Source: Acinetobacter baumannii | Lineage (GTDB): Bacteria > Pseudomonadota > Gammaproteobacteria > Pseudomonadales > Moraxellaceae | NCBI RefSeq assembly: GCF_016508585.1 | Contig: NZ_JADVOP010000013.1 | Span: 1 to 64,000 of the forward strand | DNA length: 64,000 nucleotides | Reading direction: 5' to 3' | Shown here: positions 8,199 through 16,911 of the stretch, in pieces | Layout: the number at the start of each line of letters is the position of its first letter | How positions within the stretch are numbered: the stretch's first letter is position 1 | Position numbers and translations under genes: made by a program | Notes under the pieces: model-generated | What the model was told of the DNA's origin: nothing | Seen by the model: the letters and a program-made list of their open reading frames with translations, nothing else | The model's database searches: none

Positions 8199-8253
8199 CT
8201 CACATCATTTACATCATTCAAATTATTTAAATCGCTAAATAGGAAAAGCAATC

Positions 8254-9300
8254 ATGGCACATCAAATAGAAACTATGGCTTATGTGGGTCAAACCCCTTG
8301 GCATGGTTTAGGCAATCAACTCACACAAAGCCAACCCATTGAAGTCTGGGCACAGCAGGCAGGCATGGATTGGCGAATAGAATCTTCAGATGTCAGCTAT
8401 ATGGCTAAAAATGAACGTGGACAAAGCATCATCATGCCTTATGAAGAACAGAGAGTACTTTATCGCTCCGATACGCATGCCCCTTTATCTGTGGTCAGTC
8501 AGCGTTATCAGGAAGTTCAGCCTCAAGAAATTCTGCATTTCTACAAAGACCTGACTGAACAATCAGGCTTTGAACTAGAAACCGCAGGGGTGCTGAAAGG
8601 TGGGAAAAAATTCTGGGCTTTAGCTAAAACAGGGCAGACTTCTGCTTTAAAGGGTAAAGATGTCAGTAATGGTTACATTCTCTTGGCTACGGCGTGTGAC
8701 GGTACATTGGCAACAACAGCACAATTCACCAGTATTCGTGTGGTGTGTAATAACACCTTAGCGATTGCCTTAAAAGGTCAGAACGCTAGTTCAGGCGTAG
8801 TTAAAGTGCCACACAGCACCAAGTTTGATGCAGAGAAAATTAAACAGCAATTGGGGATTTCAGTGCGTGCATGGGAGGATCACATGTACGAAATGAAACA
8901 GCTCAGTCAACGTAAAGTGACCCAACAAGAAGCGGCAGCCTATTTCGATGCAGTGTTTAATAACACTAGCCTAAGCATGGCGGAACAGGATGAGGGTATT
9001 ATTCAGTTCTATCGTAATGTTGCTACCCAAGCCAACTCAGCCACTAAAGCTGACACCAAGACTGAACCGAATGGTCGTGCCATGTCTAAAGTCATGACCA
9101 TGTTTAATGGAAATGGTCGTGGAGCAGAGCTTAGTTCAGCCAAAGACACCGCTTATGGCTTATTGTGCTCGATCACAGAATTTGCCGATCACGAACGTCG
9201 CGCTATGAGTCAGGATCATCGACTTGATTCCGCATGGTTCGGTGCAGGCGCAGGGCTTAAACAACGTGGGCTCGAACAAGCATTACGCTTGATTGTTTAA
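8254..9300 (+). CDS. DUF932 domain protein (phage/plasmid-like)
   Basis: A 348-residue protein matching the DUF932 family: the N-terminal 'AYVGQTPWHGLGNQL' motif, a central region ending TSIRVVCNNTLAIAL, and a C-terminal GNGRGAEL segment. Members occur on plasmids, phages and islands, often beside YqaJ-type recombinases, and their biochemical role is not settled. The next gene here is indeed a YqaJ-type nuclease, 145 bp away behind a terminator. RBS AGGAAA precedes the ATG. Confidence 0.88.
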   Translation: MAHQIETMAYVGQTPWHGLGNQLTQSQPIEVWAQQAGMDWRIESSDVSYMAKNERGQSIIMPYEEQRVLYRSDTHAPLSVVSQRYQEVQPQEILHFYKDLTEQSGFELETAGVLKGGKKFWALAKTGQTSALKGKDVSNGYILLATACDGTLATTAQFTSIRVVCNNTLAIALKGQNASSGVVKVPHSTKFDAEKIKQQLGISVRAWEDHMYEMKQLSQRKVTQQEAAAYFDAVFNNTSLSMAEQDEGIIQFYRNVATQANSATKADTKTEPNGRAMSKVMTMFNGNGRGAELSSAKDTAYGLLCSITEFADHERRAMSQDHRLDSAWFGAGAGLKQRGLEQALRLIV

Positions 9301-9382
9301 GTTTAGATTCAGATTTGGGATCTAAGATAACCTATTAGATCAATACGATCCTGAAAATCTCCTTGAATCCAAATACCTCTTT

Positions 9383-9410
9383 GCCACATCTCCAGATGTG
9401 GCTTTTTTTT
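9383..9410 (+). terminator. Rho-independent terminator
   Basis: GCCACATCT (9383-9391) pairs with AGATGTGGC (9394-9402), followed by eight T. It lies between the DUF932 and YqaJ genes. Confidence 0.85.
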
Positions 9411-9444
9411 ATGCCTAAAATTTAATAATCAGAGGAATTTTTTT

Positions 9445-10485
9445 ATGAACTCAGTATTAATTCAACCGAATCCAGCTAGAACAAATATTCATGTCCATCG
9501 CTCTAAACTCACACATCCAAAACGTTTGGCAGAAACCAAACACATGACCCAAGCCGAATGGCTAGAAGTACGTCGCCAAGGGATTGGTAGCAGTGACTGT
9601 GCTGCTGCTTGTGGACTCAATCCCTATATGTCGATGTTGGAACTGTGGATGATTAAAACAGGACGCATCCAACAAAACATTGAGGATGAAAGTGAAGGGC
9701 ATGCACCTTTGTATTGGGGCAAACGACTAGAGCCGTTGGTCGCTGAGTATTACAGCATGCATACCAATTATAAGGTCCGACGAGTCAATGCGGTACTACA
9801 ACATCCTGAAGCTGATAAACACTTTATGTTAGCCAATTTGGATTATTCGGTGGTCGGTGATGCAGATGTACAAATTCTCGAATGTAAAACTGTAGGAGAA
9901 CATGGTGCTAAGCTTTGGCGAGATGGTGTACCTCTATATGTACTTTGCCAAGTACAACATCAATTGGCGGTGACAGGAAAGAAAGCAGCGCATATCTGTG
10001 TACTGATCTGTGGGCATGAAACTCGAATATTTAAAGTGATTCGTTCAGAATCAGTGATCCAAAATATCATCAATGCTGAACGACACTTTTGGGAATGTGT
10101 GGAAAAAGATACCCCACCTGATGCTGACGCCAGCGAATCGACAGCTAAAGCCTTACAACTGCTTTACCCTGAACATGTTCCACTGACAACTACAGACTTA
10201 TCCGCAGATGCTCAAGCCAATCAACAATTTGAAGAGTTGATTCAAGCGAAACATCAAATTAAAACCAGTCAGGAAACATTTGACTTACTAAAACATCAAT
10301 TACAAGCCAAAATGCAACAGGCTGAACGAGCAACCTTCAAATCAGGCTCAGTGACATGGAAAAGGTCTAGAGACTCGATCAGCTTAGATAGTAAGGAATT
10401 ACTGAAACAATATCCTGAATACCTCAATCAATTTCCACAAAACAAACAAGGCTCACGCAGATTTCAAATTTATACAGATTTATGA
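9445..10485 (+). CDS. YqaJ-type viral recombinase (lambda-exonuclease-like)
   Basis: A 346-residue protein of the YqaJ/lambda exonuclease fold. 'EWLEVRRQGIGSSDCAAACGLNPY' (about residues 39-62) is the family's N-terminal signature. YWGKRLEPLVAEYY (about 91-104) carries the conserved Glu. A two-metal nuclease core is visible as LANLDYSVVGDADVQILECKT (about 131-151), with D-(x)n-ExK. The family degrades one strand of dsDNA for annealing-based recombination. The last 90 residues are helical. Shine-Dalgarno AGAGGAA precedes the ATG. No single-strand annealing partner (RecT/Bet) is seen nearby. Confidence 0.85.
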   Translation: MNSVLIQPNPARTNIHVHRSKLTHPKRLAETKHMTQAEWLEVRRQGIGSSDCAAACGLNPYMSMLELWMIKTGRIQQNIEDESEGHAPLYWGKRLEPLVAEYYSMHTNYKVRRVNAVLQHPEADKHFMLANLDYSVVGDADVQILECKTVGEHGAKLWRDGVPLYVLCQVQHQLAVTGKKAAHICVLICGHETRIFKVIRSESVIQNIINAERHFWECVEKDTPPDADASESTAKALQLLYPEHVPLTTTDLSADAQANQQFEELIQAKHQIKTSQETFDLLKHQLQAKMQQAERATFKSGSVTWKRSRDSISLDSKELLKQYPEYLNQFPQNKQGSRRFQIYTDL

Positions 10486-10494
10486 ATTTTGTTT

Positions 10495-10525
10495 AAATAG
10501 CTATAAATTTCTTATAGCTATTTTT
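10495..10525 (+). terminator. Terminator after YqaJ gene
   Basis: AAATAGCTATAA (10495-10506) pairs perfectly with TTATAGCTATTT (10512-10523), followed by T. It may also serve the convergent DUF2188 gene. Confidence 0.75.
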
Positions 10526-10557
10526 CCTTTGGTGAAATTTTGCATCTTGTTAAGCTT

Positions 10558-10782
10558 TTAACCTTCTGGCGGAAAAGGATCATTACCATAAGAGTTACGC
10601 TCACGGATTTGTCCATTTCTACCGTGAATGAGAACTTCACTTTTTTGGTTTTGTGCAATTTCACGAGCAGCATCGAATGCTTCTTGTTGAGTGCGATGGT
10701 GAGAAGTGTCCTTGGAATTTTTTTCACCACGGACAGCCCAACCATTATCACGTTTAACTACATGTTGATTTTTACCAGCCAT
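10558..10782 (-). CDS. DUF2188 domain protein
   Basis: A 74-residue protein with the DUF2188 pattern: 'HVVKRDNGWAVRGEKNSK' followed by 'QQEAFDAAREIAQNQKSEVLIHGRNGQIRERNSYG'. A small strand-helix-strand fold with a terminal 'IRERNSYGNDPFPP' is typical. Its function in bacteria is not established. Shine-Dalgarno AAGGAGAT precedes ATG. It is convergent with the YqaJ gene and may share the hairpin at 10495-10525. Confidence 0.85.
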   Translation of the reverse strand: MAGKNQHVVKRDNGWAVRGEKNSKDTSHHRTQQEAFDAAREIAQNQKSEVLIHGRNGQIRERNSYGNDPFPPEG

Positions 10783-10982
10783 ATGTCATCTCCTTCGTTT
10801 TCATGACAATTGATAAATTATCATGAAAATTAGTAAAAGCACAATATATTGTGCTTGTTATTAATTCAATAACTATATATAGATATTAGATTATCTAAAA
10901 TATAGATTTTTTATTGTTTCAATGATCCTATGCTATTTGGCTTGTGATTTTTTAACTTCAATTTTACTAAAAGGAAATTAAC

Positions 10983-11087
10983 ATGATCAAAGGTTTAGCA
11001 ATCACACCACCAGTGTTAGGACGTATCAGTATTGGCAAGATTGTTGAAAAGAATGGCAAGCGTGTCCCTGGAAAAGATGATCAATTT
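10983..11087 (+). pseudogene. N-terminal stub of an island gene, cut by intron
   Basis: A good Shine-Dalgarno (AAAAGGAAA) and ATG open a frame of 35 codons (MIKGLAITPPVLGRISIGKI, then VEKNGKRVPGKDDQF). This is the N-terminus I remember from an Acinetobacter island protein annotated as 'hydrolase or metal-binding protein'. That memory is not checked. Coding sense is lost at 11088, where a group II intron-like sequence begins. No downstream exon was found, so the gene is destroyed. Confidence 0.55.
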
Positions 11088-11425
11088 GTGTGACGTGAAG
11101 TCGTTTGAGTAATTGTTCCAGCGAGGAAAATCGCGTGTGGACCTGATGTGCCGTCATCAGTAGCCTACCGACATATGCAGGATTGGCAACGATCCTGTGT
11201 GAAGCTGTCGGGGACAATGTAGCTGGGCTTTTAAGCCGCACCAAGCCGTGAGGTGGGGGTGTTATCTGCAAGCATCAATGCGGATACGGCGCTAGGCTGG
11301 ATGTTATGACCAACATATGTGAACTGCTGATAAACATCGTTAAGTCTGACAAGCCAAAGATGCTGACAGGCTTGGACCAAAAGGTATGCGGTCGGTTACC
11401 TCGTTACAGGGAAGTGTGAGGGCTG
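11088..11425 (+). mobile_element. Truncated group II intron (5' ribozyme part)
   Basis: The sequence switches abruptly from coding to a GTGTGACGTGAAGTCGTTTG start, which fits the bacterial group II 5' end (GUGYG). A GC-richer, stop-filled, structured stretch of about 340 bp follows, as expected for domain I. There is no reverse-transcriptase frame and no domain V-like hairpin before AT-rich sequence resumes. So only the 5' ribozyme part remains. The right edge is approximate. Confidence 0.55.
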
Positions 11426-11432
11426 TAAATTA

Positions 11433-11472
11433 AATAAGATGCAAGAAATCATAGAATTTCTTGCATCTTATT
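11433..11472. repeat. Perfect 17-bp hairpin
   Basis: AATAAGATGCAAGAAAT (11433-11449) and ATTTCTTGCATCTTATT (11456-11472) are perfect inverted repeats with a 6-nt loop. It lies at the end of the intron fragment. It could terminate a transcript or be an element end; the stem's own T content gives only a weak T-run. Confidence 0.6.
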
Positions 11473-11644
11473 GTAGAAGTTTTATTTTTGTTCTTTTTGA
11501 GTAGGATAAAGAAGCTCTTGTTGAATATTCAAATTTCTTTCTGATAATTCAAGAAATCTTAAAGCATTTGATTGTTTCATAAAAATTTAATATTCGAGTG
11601 CCTATAAAAATGATTGCTAACAGTGAGAAATAATTGATTCCTGC

Positions 11645-11839
11645 CTAAACTATAATATTTTGAGTGTTGTTAAGTGGCATATCGTAGATATAAAGCATAT
11701 AAAGTAGAAGTCCGTAAGCGAATAGCCCTAAAGTGAAAAAAATACAGGCTCCAATTTTTTCAAGTTGTTTAGCTCGTTTAGGGTCAATAGGTTGGGCAAG
11801 TGTGAATTGACAACTCGTATAATCAAAAGCCAAAAACAA
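11645..11839 (-). CDS. Small membrane protein or gene remnant
   Basis: A 64-residue frame from a TTG start. PIDPKRAKQLEKIGACIFFTLGLFAYGLLLYML gives one charged helix and one membrane segment. The same frame stays open about 27 codons upstream with protein-like sequence and no ATG. So this is probably the C-terminal part of a damaged gene and not a complete one. The neighbouring minus-strand fragment at 11956-12178 is also broken. Nothing else is known. Confidence 0.3.
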   Translation of the reverse strand: MFLAFDYTSCQFTLAQPIDPKRAKQLEKIGACIFFTLGLFAYGLLLYMLYIYDMPLNNTQNIIV

Positions 11840-11955
11840 ATTACAGTTTGGATAAAGTCTTGCAGCAAGGTCACTGTTGACCTTACGTTTGATACAGCGT
11901 AACTTCTGTAAGTGTTTTTAGTTTATATTGAGTTCTTTTTGTAGTGTTACAACAC

Positions 11956-12178
11956 TTAACTCATTTTGATATGTTTTTTATTCTCTTCCTCAACAATAGG
12001 GGATGCTAATTGATTCTTCAAATATTCTATTTTTCGGTTATTTAAGTATCGATAAACATAAAAAATACTGCGTAAAATACCAATATTTTTGTTGTCAGAG
12101 CCTATAAAAATTAAGATGAGAAATGTAATGAAGAGGTACGAAAAATAAGCGTCTATGATTACTTTTAGTAGGGGGCGT
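11956..12178 (-). pseudogene. C-terminal fragment of a membrane protein
   Basis: An open frame without start codon reads, from about 12178 leftward, a membrane segment (IIDAYFSYLFITFLILIF). Then comes a charged tail (YRYLNNRKIEYLKNQLA and beyond) and a stop at 11956-11958. It begins exactly where the IS5-type remnant ends, so the insertion probably removed the 5' half. The remaining sequence between 11840 and 12185 holds nothing else. Confidence 0.4.
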
Positions 12179-12185
12179 TTAGCGG

Positions 12186-12490
12186 ATGCTTACCCTTGAT
12201 TTAGTGCCAACAAATTCATTTATTCTTGCTGATAAAGGTTATCAAGGAATTTGTGCTATAAATCCTTATAGCCTGCTGCCATGCAAGGCTAAAAAGGGTG
12301 TGAATTAGATCCTGTGCTCAAAACATATAATCGAGAAATTAATAAAAGAAGAATAGGAATTGAGAATGTATTTGGTACATTAAAGATTTTCAAAATCCTA
12401 GCGGAACGTTATCGAAACAGAGGGAAACGACTTGGCTTAAGGTTTAATTTGATTGCAAGAATCTATAAATTAGAACTGCGTGAAAAGTGA
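12186..12490 (+). mobile_element. IS5-family transposase remnant
   Basis: The C-terminal third of an IS5-type (IS427-like) DDE transposase. A first frame reads LDLVPTNSFILADKGYQG..., with the second catalytic Asp in ADKGYQG. After a one-base deletion near 12300 a second frame reads ELDPVLKTYNREINKRRIGI, then ENVFGTLKIFKILAERYRNR and onward, carrying the catalytic Glu region. It ends at 12490. The 5' part and inverted repeats are missing, so it is inactive. Confidence 0.75.
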
Positions 12491-12589
12491 TTTATGAAAG
12501 AAATCTATTAATTTAAATTAGAAAATCTAATGAAAAATAATGTTAATTTTATGGTATATTTGGTTAATTTTTTGTAACTGAATAAAAAA

Positions 12590-14089
12590 ATGTTTTCTTT
12601 CTTAACTATAGAGTTTGCATTACTGTTCATTGTTTTCTTTAGTATTTACTGGATATTCAGAAGTAAACCACAGACGCAGAATTATATGCTTGCTTTTTTT
12701 AGCTACTTTTTAGTATTTATGATGGCAGGTGGATTAGCGATTTCAATTCTCCTAATTTTTACTTTAACTATTTATTTAATTTCTTATCTGATGGATCGAT
12801 ATGCCTCAACAAAGAAAATATTATTGATCTCAGGCGTTGCAATAACAATAATTCAATTAAGTATTTTTAAATATTATGATTTTTTCAAACCTATAGTTAC
12901 AAATACTCTAGATAAATTAAATCTAGATAGCTCTGGATTAGTTGCAAATTTAATTTTACCTTTAGGTATTTCCTATTACTCTTTTCAAGCTATTAGTTAC
13001 TTAGTGAGTCGATATCGAAATGAAATAGGTTCCTCAAAATTTAATTTAATTCAGCTTTTAATGCACTTTTCATTCTTTGCGACAATTACAGCTGGACCTA
13101 TTGCTCGGGCACAAAATGCAAAAGGTCTGACGGATATCAATGATCAACTTTGTGGAATGAGTGAACAACTTATCAACAAAGAACCACGCAAAATTTTATT
13201 ACCTACTTTGGCATTGATGCTTATTATTCTCGCATTGATTAAAAAATGGTGGATTGCTGGCTGGCTTGCTGATAATTGGGTGAATCCAGTTTTTACAAAT
13301 CCTATGCAATATCATAGTTTAGAAATATTAACTGCAATTTATGCATATACACTGCAGTTATTTCTAGATTTTTCTGGTTATAGTGAAATGATGATTGCAT
13401 TTGGTCTGTTATTAGGATTTAGATTACCTGTTAACTTTAGAGCTCCATTACTCGCACACAACATCCGTGATTTTTGGGATAGATGGCATATTAGTTTATC
13501 TACATGGATTCGAGACTATATATATGTTCCGTTGGGAGGAAGTCGAAAGGGCTTTGCACGAACACAAATGAATCTCGTCGCAGCAATGGTTTTATCCGGT
13601 ATATGGCATGGTTCGGGATGGAATTTTTTTATTTGGGGATTGTTACATGGTTTAGCATTAGTGTTATTAAATATCTCAGATAAGATTTATCAAAAAGTTT
13701 TTAAAGTTGATATCAAAAGTGCAAGAAATGCTTTTGCAAATACTAGTTGGATAGGGAAAACCACAAGTGTATTTTTTACAATTACTTTCGTAAGCTTTTG
13801 CTTTGTTTTTTTCAGAGCCAAAACATTGGAAGAGGCTCTACAAATATTCAAAGCTCTATTGAATAATTATATTAATGTCCCCTGGACAAGTAACCCATTA
13901 TACTTATTGACTCTTTTAACTATTTCTTGGGTGTTATATCCATTCATATATCAAGCCTTAAATCAGTTTAATATCTATCCCAAAAAGATATCAAGATATG
14001 CATTATTAGTACCTATCTTTATTATCTTTATCACTATTATTATTTGTGCGCCTTCTGGAATTCCTGGATTTATCTATGCAAACTTCTAA
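12590..14089 (+). CDS. MBOAT-family O-acyltransferase (AlgI/PatA-like)
   Basis: A 499-residue polytopic membrane protein with about ten hydrophobic helices. The MBOAT signature is clear: 'DFWDRWHISLSTWIRDYIYVPLGG' with His300, and 'LSGIWHGSGWNFFIWGLLHG' with the invariant His340. Such proteins pass acetyl groups from the cytoplasm across the inner membrane to a periplasmic SGNH partner, which acetylates peptidoglycan or exopolysaccharide. The next two genes are both SGNH proteins, and the first overlaps this gene by 14 bp. So it opens a three-gene O-acetylation cassette carried on the island. The substrate is unknown: alginate, capsule and peptidoglycan are all possible. Confidence 0.9.
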   Translation: MFSFLTIEFALLFIVFFSIYWIFRSKPQTQNYMLAFFSYFLVFMMAGGLAISILLIFTLTIYLISYLMDRYASTKKILLISGVAITIIQLSIFKYYDFFKPIVTNTLDKLNLDSSGLVANLILPLGISYYSFQAISYLVSRYRNEIGSSKFNLIQLLMHFSFFATITAGPIARAQNAKGLTDINDQLCGMSEQLINKEPRKILLPTLALMLIILALIKKWWIAGWLADNWVNPVFTNPMQYHSLEILTAIYAYTLQLFLDFSGYSEMMIAFGLLLGFRLPVNFRAPLLAHNIRDFWDRWHISLSTWIRDYIYVPLGGSRKGFARTQMNLVAAMVLSGIWHGSGWNFFIWGLLHGLALVLLNISDKIYQKVFKVDIKSARNAFANTSWIGKTTSVFFTITFVSFCFVFFRAKTLEEALQIFKALLNNYINVPWTSNPLYLLTLLTISWVLYPFIYQALNQFNIYPKKISRYALLVPIFIIFITIIICAPSGIPGFIYANF

Positions 14090-15155
14090 TGAATCAAAAA
14101 TACTTGAGCTAGGAAATGATTTTTTTGAACAGAAGTCATACCAGCTTGATGATCACTTACAAAAATATATTTATATTCTCATAACCCTGCTTTTTTTTGC
14201 AATATCATCGATTTGGATTATGCAAAATTCAGTCAATGCTTATTATCAACAGACTTATCATAAAGAAAGCCCATTATCTAATTTAGAAAAATTTCAATTT
14301 TGGGCACTAGGTGGAAAAATTGGTGATATGTTGTACCACCAACATAATACAGAAAAAGCGATTGTGGGGCAGTTTAATACAGATTTGATAAATCGATTTA
14401 ATGATCAATACGCCTATACTCCTGAATACCGTTTGTATCTAGCAAAACTTGAAAAGGAAGAGAAGATTCGTTTGGTTAAAGAAGAGCAAGACAGAGCTCA
14501 CCAAGCTTTACTTAATCAATTTACATTGTCCAAAAATGACCAGGTATTCTTTGCTGGTGATTCATTAATGCAAGGCGTTGCACCTCACGTACAAAAGTAT
14601 CTTCAAGAAAATTTTGATATCAAAACCATTAATCTTAGTAAGCAAAGTACGGGCTTATCATATCCAAGTTTTTTTGATTGGCCAAAAACAATTCAAGAAA
14701 CTATTACGGCTAATAAACAAATTAAAGTCTTAATTGTTTTTTTGGGAGCTAATGATCCTTGGGATATGCCTAATCCTAAAGGAGGTAGTTATCTTAAATT
14801 TCAATCTTCGGAATGGGAAGCAATTTATCGTGAACGAATTTCCCAAATTATTAAAACAGCACAAGATAATCGAATTAGTGTGATGTGGTTGAGTCCACCT
14901 AATATGAAAAAAGACTCTTTAAATAAGCAAATGATATACTTAAATCATGTTATTAGTGATGAAGTGAGCAAGAATAATGCTTTTCTTATTGACTCAAGAC
15001 CATTACTTGGTGGAAAAAATGATGTTTACAATGAGTATCTTACAAAAAATGAAAGTTCAATTAAAATGCGTAGTGCAGATGGGATCCATTTTTCAACAGA
15101 AGGTCAGAAACAAATTGCACAAGTTATTTCGGATCATCTAAAAGTCATTAATTAA
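14076..15155 (+). CDS. SGNH/DUF459-type acetyl-transfer protein
   Basis: I use the ATG at 14076 (359 residues), which overlaps the MBOAT stop by 14 bp; a GTG at 14046 is the alternative. One N-terminal membrane anchor (about residues 34-50, LITLLFFAISSIWIM) is followed by a periplasmic SGNH domain. Block I is FFAGDSLMQG (Ser163 as candidate nucleophile). A VIVFLGANDPWDMP block and a C-terminal DGIHFSTEG (Asp/His) follow. In PatA/PatB- and AlgI/AlgJ-like systems this partner transfers acetyl to the glycan. The linker (about 115-145) is highly charged. Confidence 0.85.
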   Translation: MQTSNESKILELGNDFFEQKSYQLDDHLQKYIYILITLLFFAISSIWIMQNSVNAYYQQTYHKESPLSNLEKFQFWALGGKIGDMLYHQHNTEKAIVGQFNTDLINRFNDQYAYTPEYRLYLAKLEKEEKIRLVKEEQDRAHQALLNQFTLSKNDQVFFAGDSLMQGVAPHVQKYLQENFDIKTINLSKQSTGLSYPSFFDWPKTIQETITANKQIKVLIVFLGANDPWDMPNPKGGSYLKFQSSEWEAIYRERISQIIKTAQDNRISVMWLSPPNMKKDSLNKQMIYLNHVISDEVSKNNAFLIDSRPLLGGKNDVYNEYLTKNESSIKMRSADGIHFSTEGQKQIAQVISDHLKVIN

Positions 15156-15180
15156 ACAATATAAAATATAGGTTTATTCT

Positions 15181-16449
15181 ATGCTACTAAAAAAGTCATT
15201 TTATCTTGGAGCACTCAGTTTATTAATCGTAGGGTCACAAAGTTATGCTTCAAATCTAACCAACTACAATGAACCGAATACTCAGCTTTTAAAGAATGCC
15301 TTTAATAAGAAATCTATACATATTGTTCAATTTGGTGATTCTCATACTGCTGCTGATGTTATGACGGGAACATTAAGAACCCAATTACAAGATCAACTCG
15401 GAAATGGTGGAATGGGATGGGGAATGCCAATGTATTTCACAGGTCAACGTTTAGCCCTATATGGTTACGATAATAATGGTTGGCAGCCAATTTCAAGTCG
15501 TCAGCACCGAGATAATAATTATACTTTAGGAGGGCTTATTGCTGTGCCTAAGTTCAGTGGAGCAACTTTGACTATAAAAGCTAAACAAACTGAACTTCCA
15601 CAAAGAATAATGGTCAACTTGAGACAATCCGCTTCTGATGGGAGGTTTATAGGAAAAGACGCTAAGGGGCAACATTTTGAGTTTGAGGCACCCGTTAAAA
15701 ATAATACATGGCAAACAGTTGAATTTGTAGCACAGTTACCTTTTTCTATCACTGCTTCTAATGCTGAGCATTCTGCTATCGGAGGTTGGTGGGCAAAAAA
15801 TGAAAATGGTAATGGTGCAGTTGTTTCTGCATTAGGTATCAATGGAGCAGAATTATCTTTTTGGAATCGTTGGAATGAAGGATGGCAACAGAATTTAAAA
15901 ACAGTATCTCCTGATTTAATCATTCTTGCTTATGGTACTAATGAAGCTTTCAATGACAATATAGATGTTGAAAACTATAAAAATTCTTTAATCTCAAAAA
16001 TTAAACAAATCCGAGCTGCTAGTCCTAACACGGCACTTATGATTGTGTCAGCACCAGAAAGTCTAAAAAATATGTCAGGTCAATGTGGTACTAGACCAAT
16101 TAAGTTAACGTCTGTGCAAAACATACAGCATCAAGTCGCCCAAGAGCAACATACTTTGTTTTGGGATTGGCAGCGTGCTATGGGGGGAGATTGCTCAATG
16201 AAATCTTGGGTTAATCAAGGTTTTGGACGAAAAGATGGTGTCCATTTCTCGGAAAAAGGTTATCAAAAACTTGGACAATCTATGGCAAATGATTTAATAA
16301 CTTTATTAGAATCAAAAAGTCAAATAACGAGTGTAAATAAGGATCCTGAATTATCAACTAATCTTAAACAAAATCTACCTTCTACGAATACTGGATTTGC
16401 TAGTATTTGCTTAGAAGGAAATAAAGAGTGTAAGAGTATTAGATTTTAA
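15181..16449 (+). CDS. Secreted SGNH/GDSL hydrolase-like protein
   Basis: A 422-residue exported protein: signal peptide MLLKKSFYLGALSLLIVGSQ with cleavage near SYA-SNL. The SGNH blocks are IVQFGDSHTAADV (Ser about 53), then a jelly-roll-like insertion (about residues 110-240). LAYGTNEAFND and DGVHFSEKGYQKL follow as the late Asp/His block. It follows the other SGNH gene by 25 bp, so it is the third gene of the acetylation cassette. It could be a second transferase or an esterase that removes the modification; the sequence alone does not decide. The last 40 residues are low-complexity with two Cys. Confidence 0.85.
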   Translation: MLLKKSFYLGALSLLIVGSQSYASNLTNYNEPNTQLLKNAFNKKSIHIVQFGDSHTAADVMTGTLRTQLQDQLGNGGMGWGMPMYFTGQRLALYGYDNNGWQPISSRQHRDNNYTLGGLIAVPKFSGATLTIKAKQTELPQRIMVNLRQSASDGRFIGKDAKGQHFEFEAPVKNNTWQTVEFVAQLPFSITASNAEHSAIGGWWAKNENGNGAVVSALGINGAELSFWNRWNEGWQQNLKTVSPDLIILAYGTNEAFNDNIDVENYKNSLISKIKQIRAASPNTALMIVSAPESLKNMSGQCGTRPIKLTSVQNIQHQVAQEQHTLFWDWQRAMGGDCSMKSWVNQGFGRKDGVHFSEKGYQKLGQSMANDLITLLESKSQITSVNKDPELSTNLKQNLPSTNTGFASICLEGNKECKSIRF

Positions 16450-16911
16450 TATTCGATTTAACCTAAACTTAGTTGTTTTTGACATAGTTACATACAGCAA
16501 AAAATACTTATTAAGGTTTATTGATATTTTGAGCTTTCAATTTCTCTCAAATGGAAGACATAATGTGCACTAGCTAATGTAAACTAACTTTAGAAATTAG
16601 CCTATAAGTTTTTTTTTGTTGGTCTGATTTTTGGAAGTGTTAGAGGTGACTAAGAACGGTTCTTCTATAAGGGCTTAATTCGAAGATTAGTTTTTATAAT
16701 TTGTAGAATCGAGAGTTGCATTATTTAATTACTCTATAAACAACATGACGCATGTTAATAGGGCAATTGAATACCGATTATTTGTAAAAGGTCAATTGAG
16801 AGATGAATGTTTAAAATAAGAGAATACCGCACCGATGAAAAATTTTGTCATTTACTTTTTTTGTTTAAAATATCATAAAGACATGTTTATTAATATAAAA
16901 AGGAGGAATTT
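16450..16911. other. Gene-free region
   Basis: AT-rich, with no frame or hairpin I can defend. It ends with a strong Shine-Dalgarno (AAAGGAGGA) for the next gene. Confidence 0.4.

Noticed and set aside
1290..10485. A complete filamentous (inovirus) prophage
   Set aside because: Despite the Gp2-like gene and small membrane proteins, there is no Zot-like morphogenesis ATPase and no clear coat protein; a satellite or remnant fits better.
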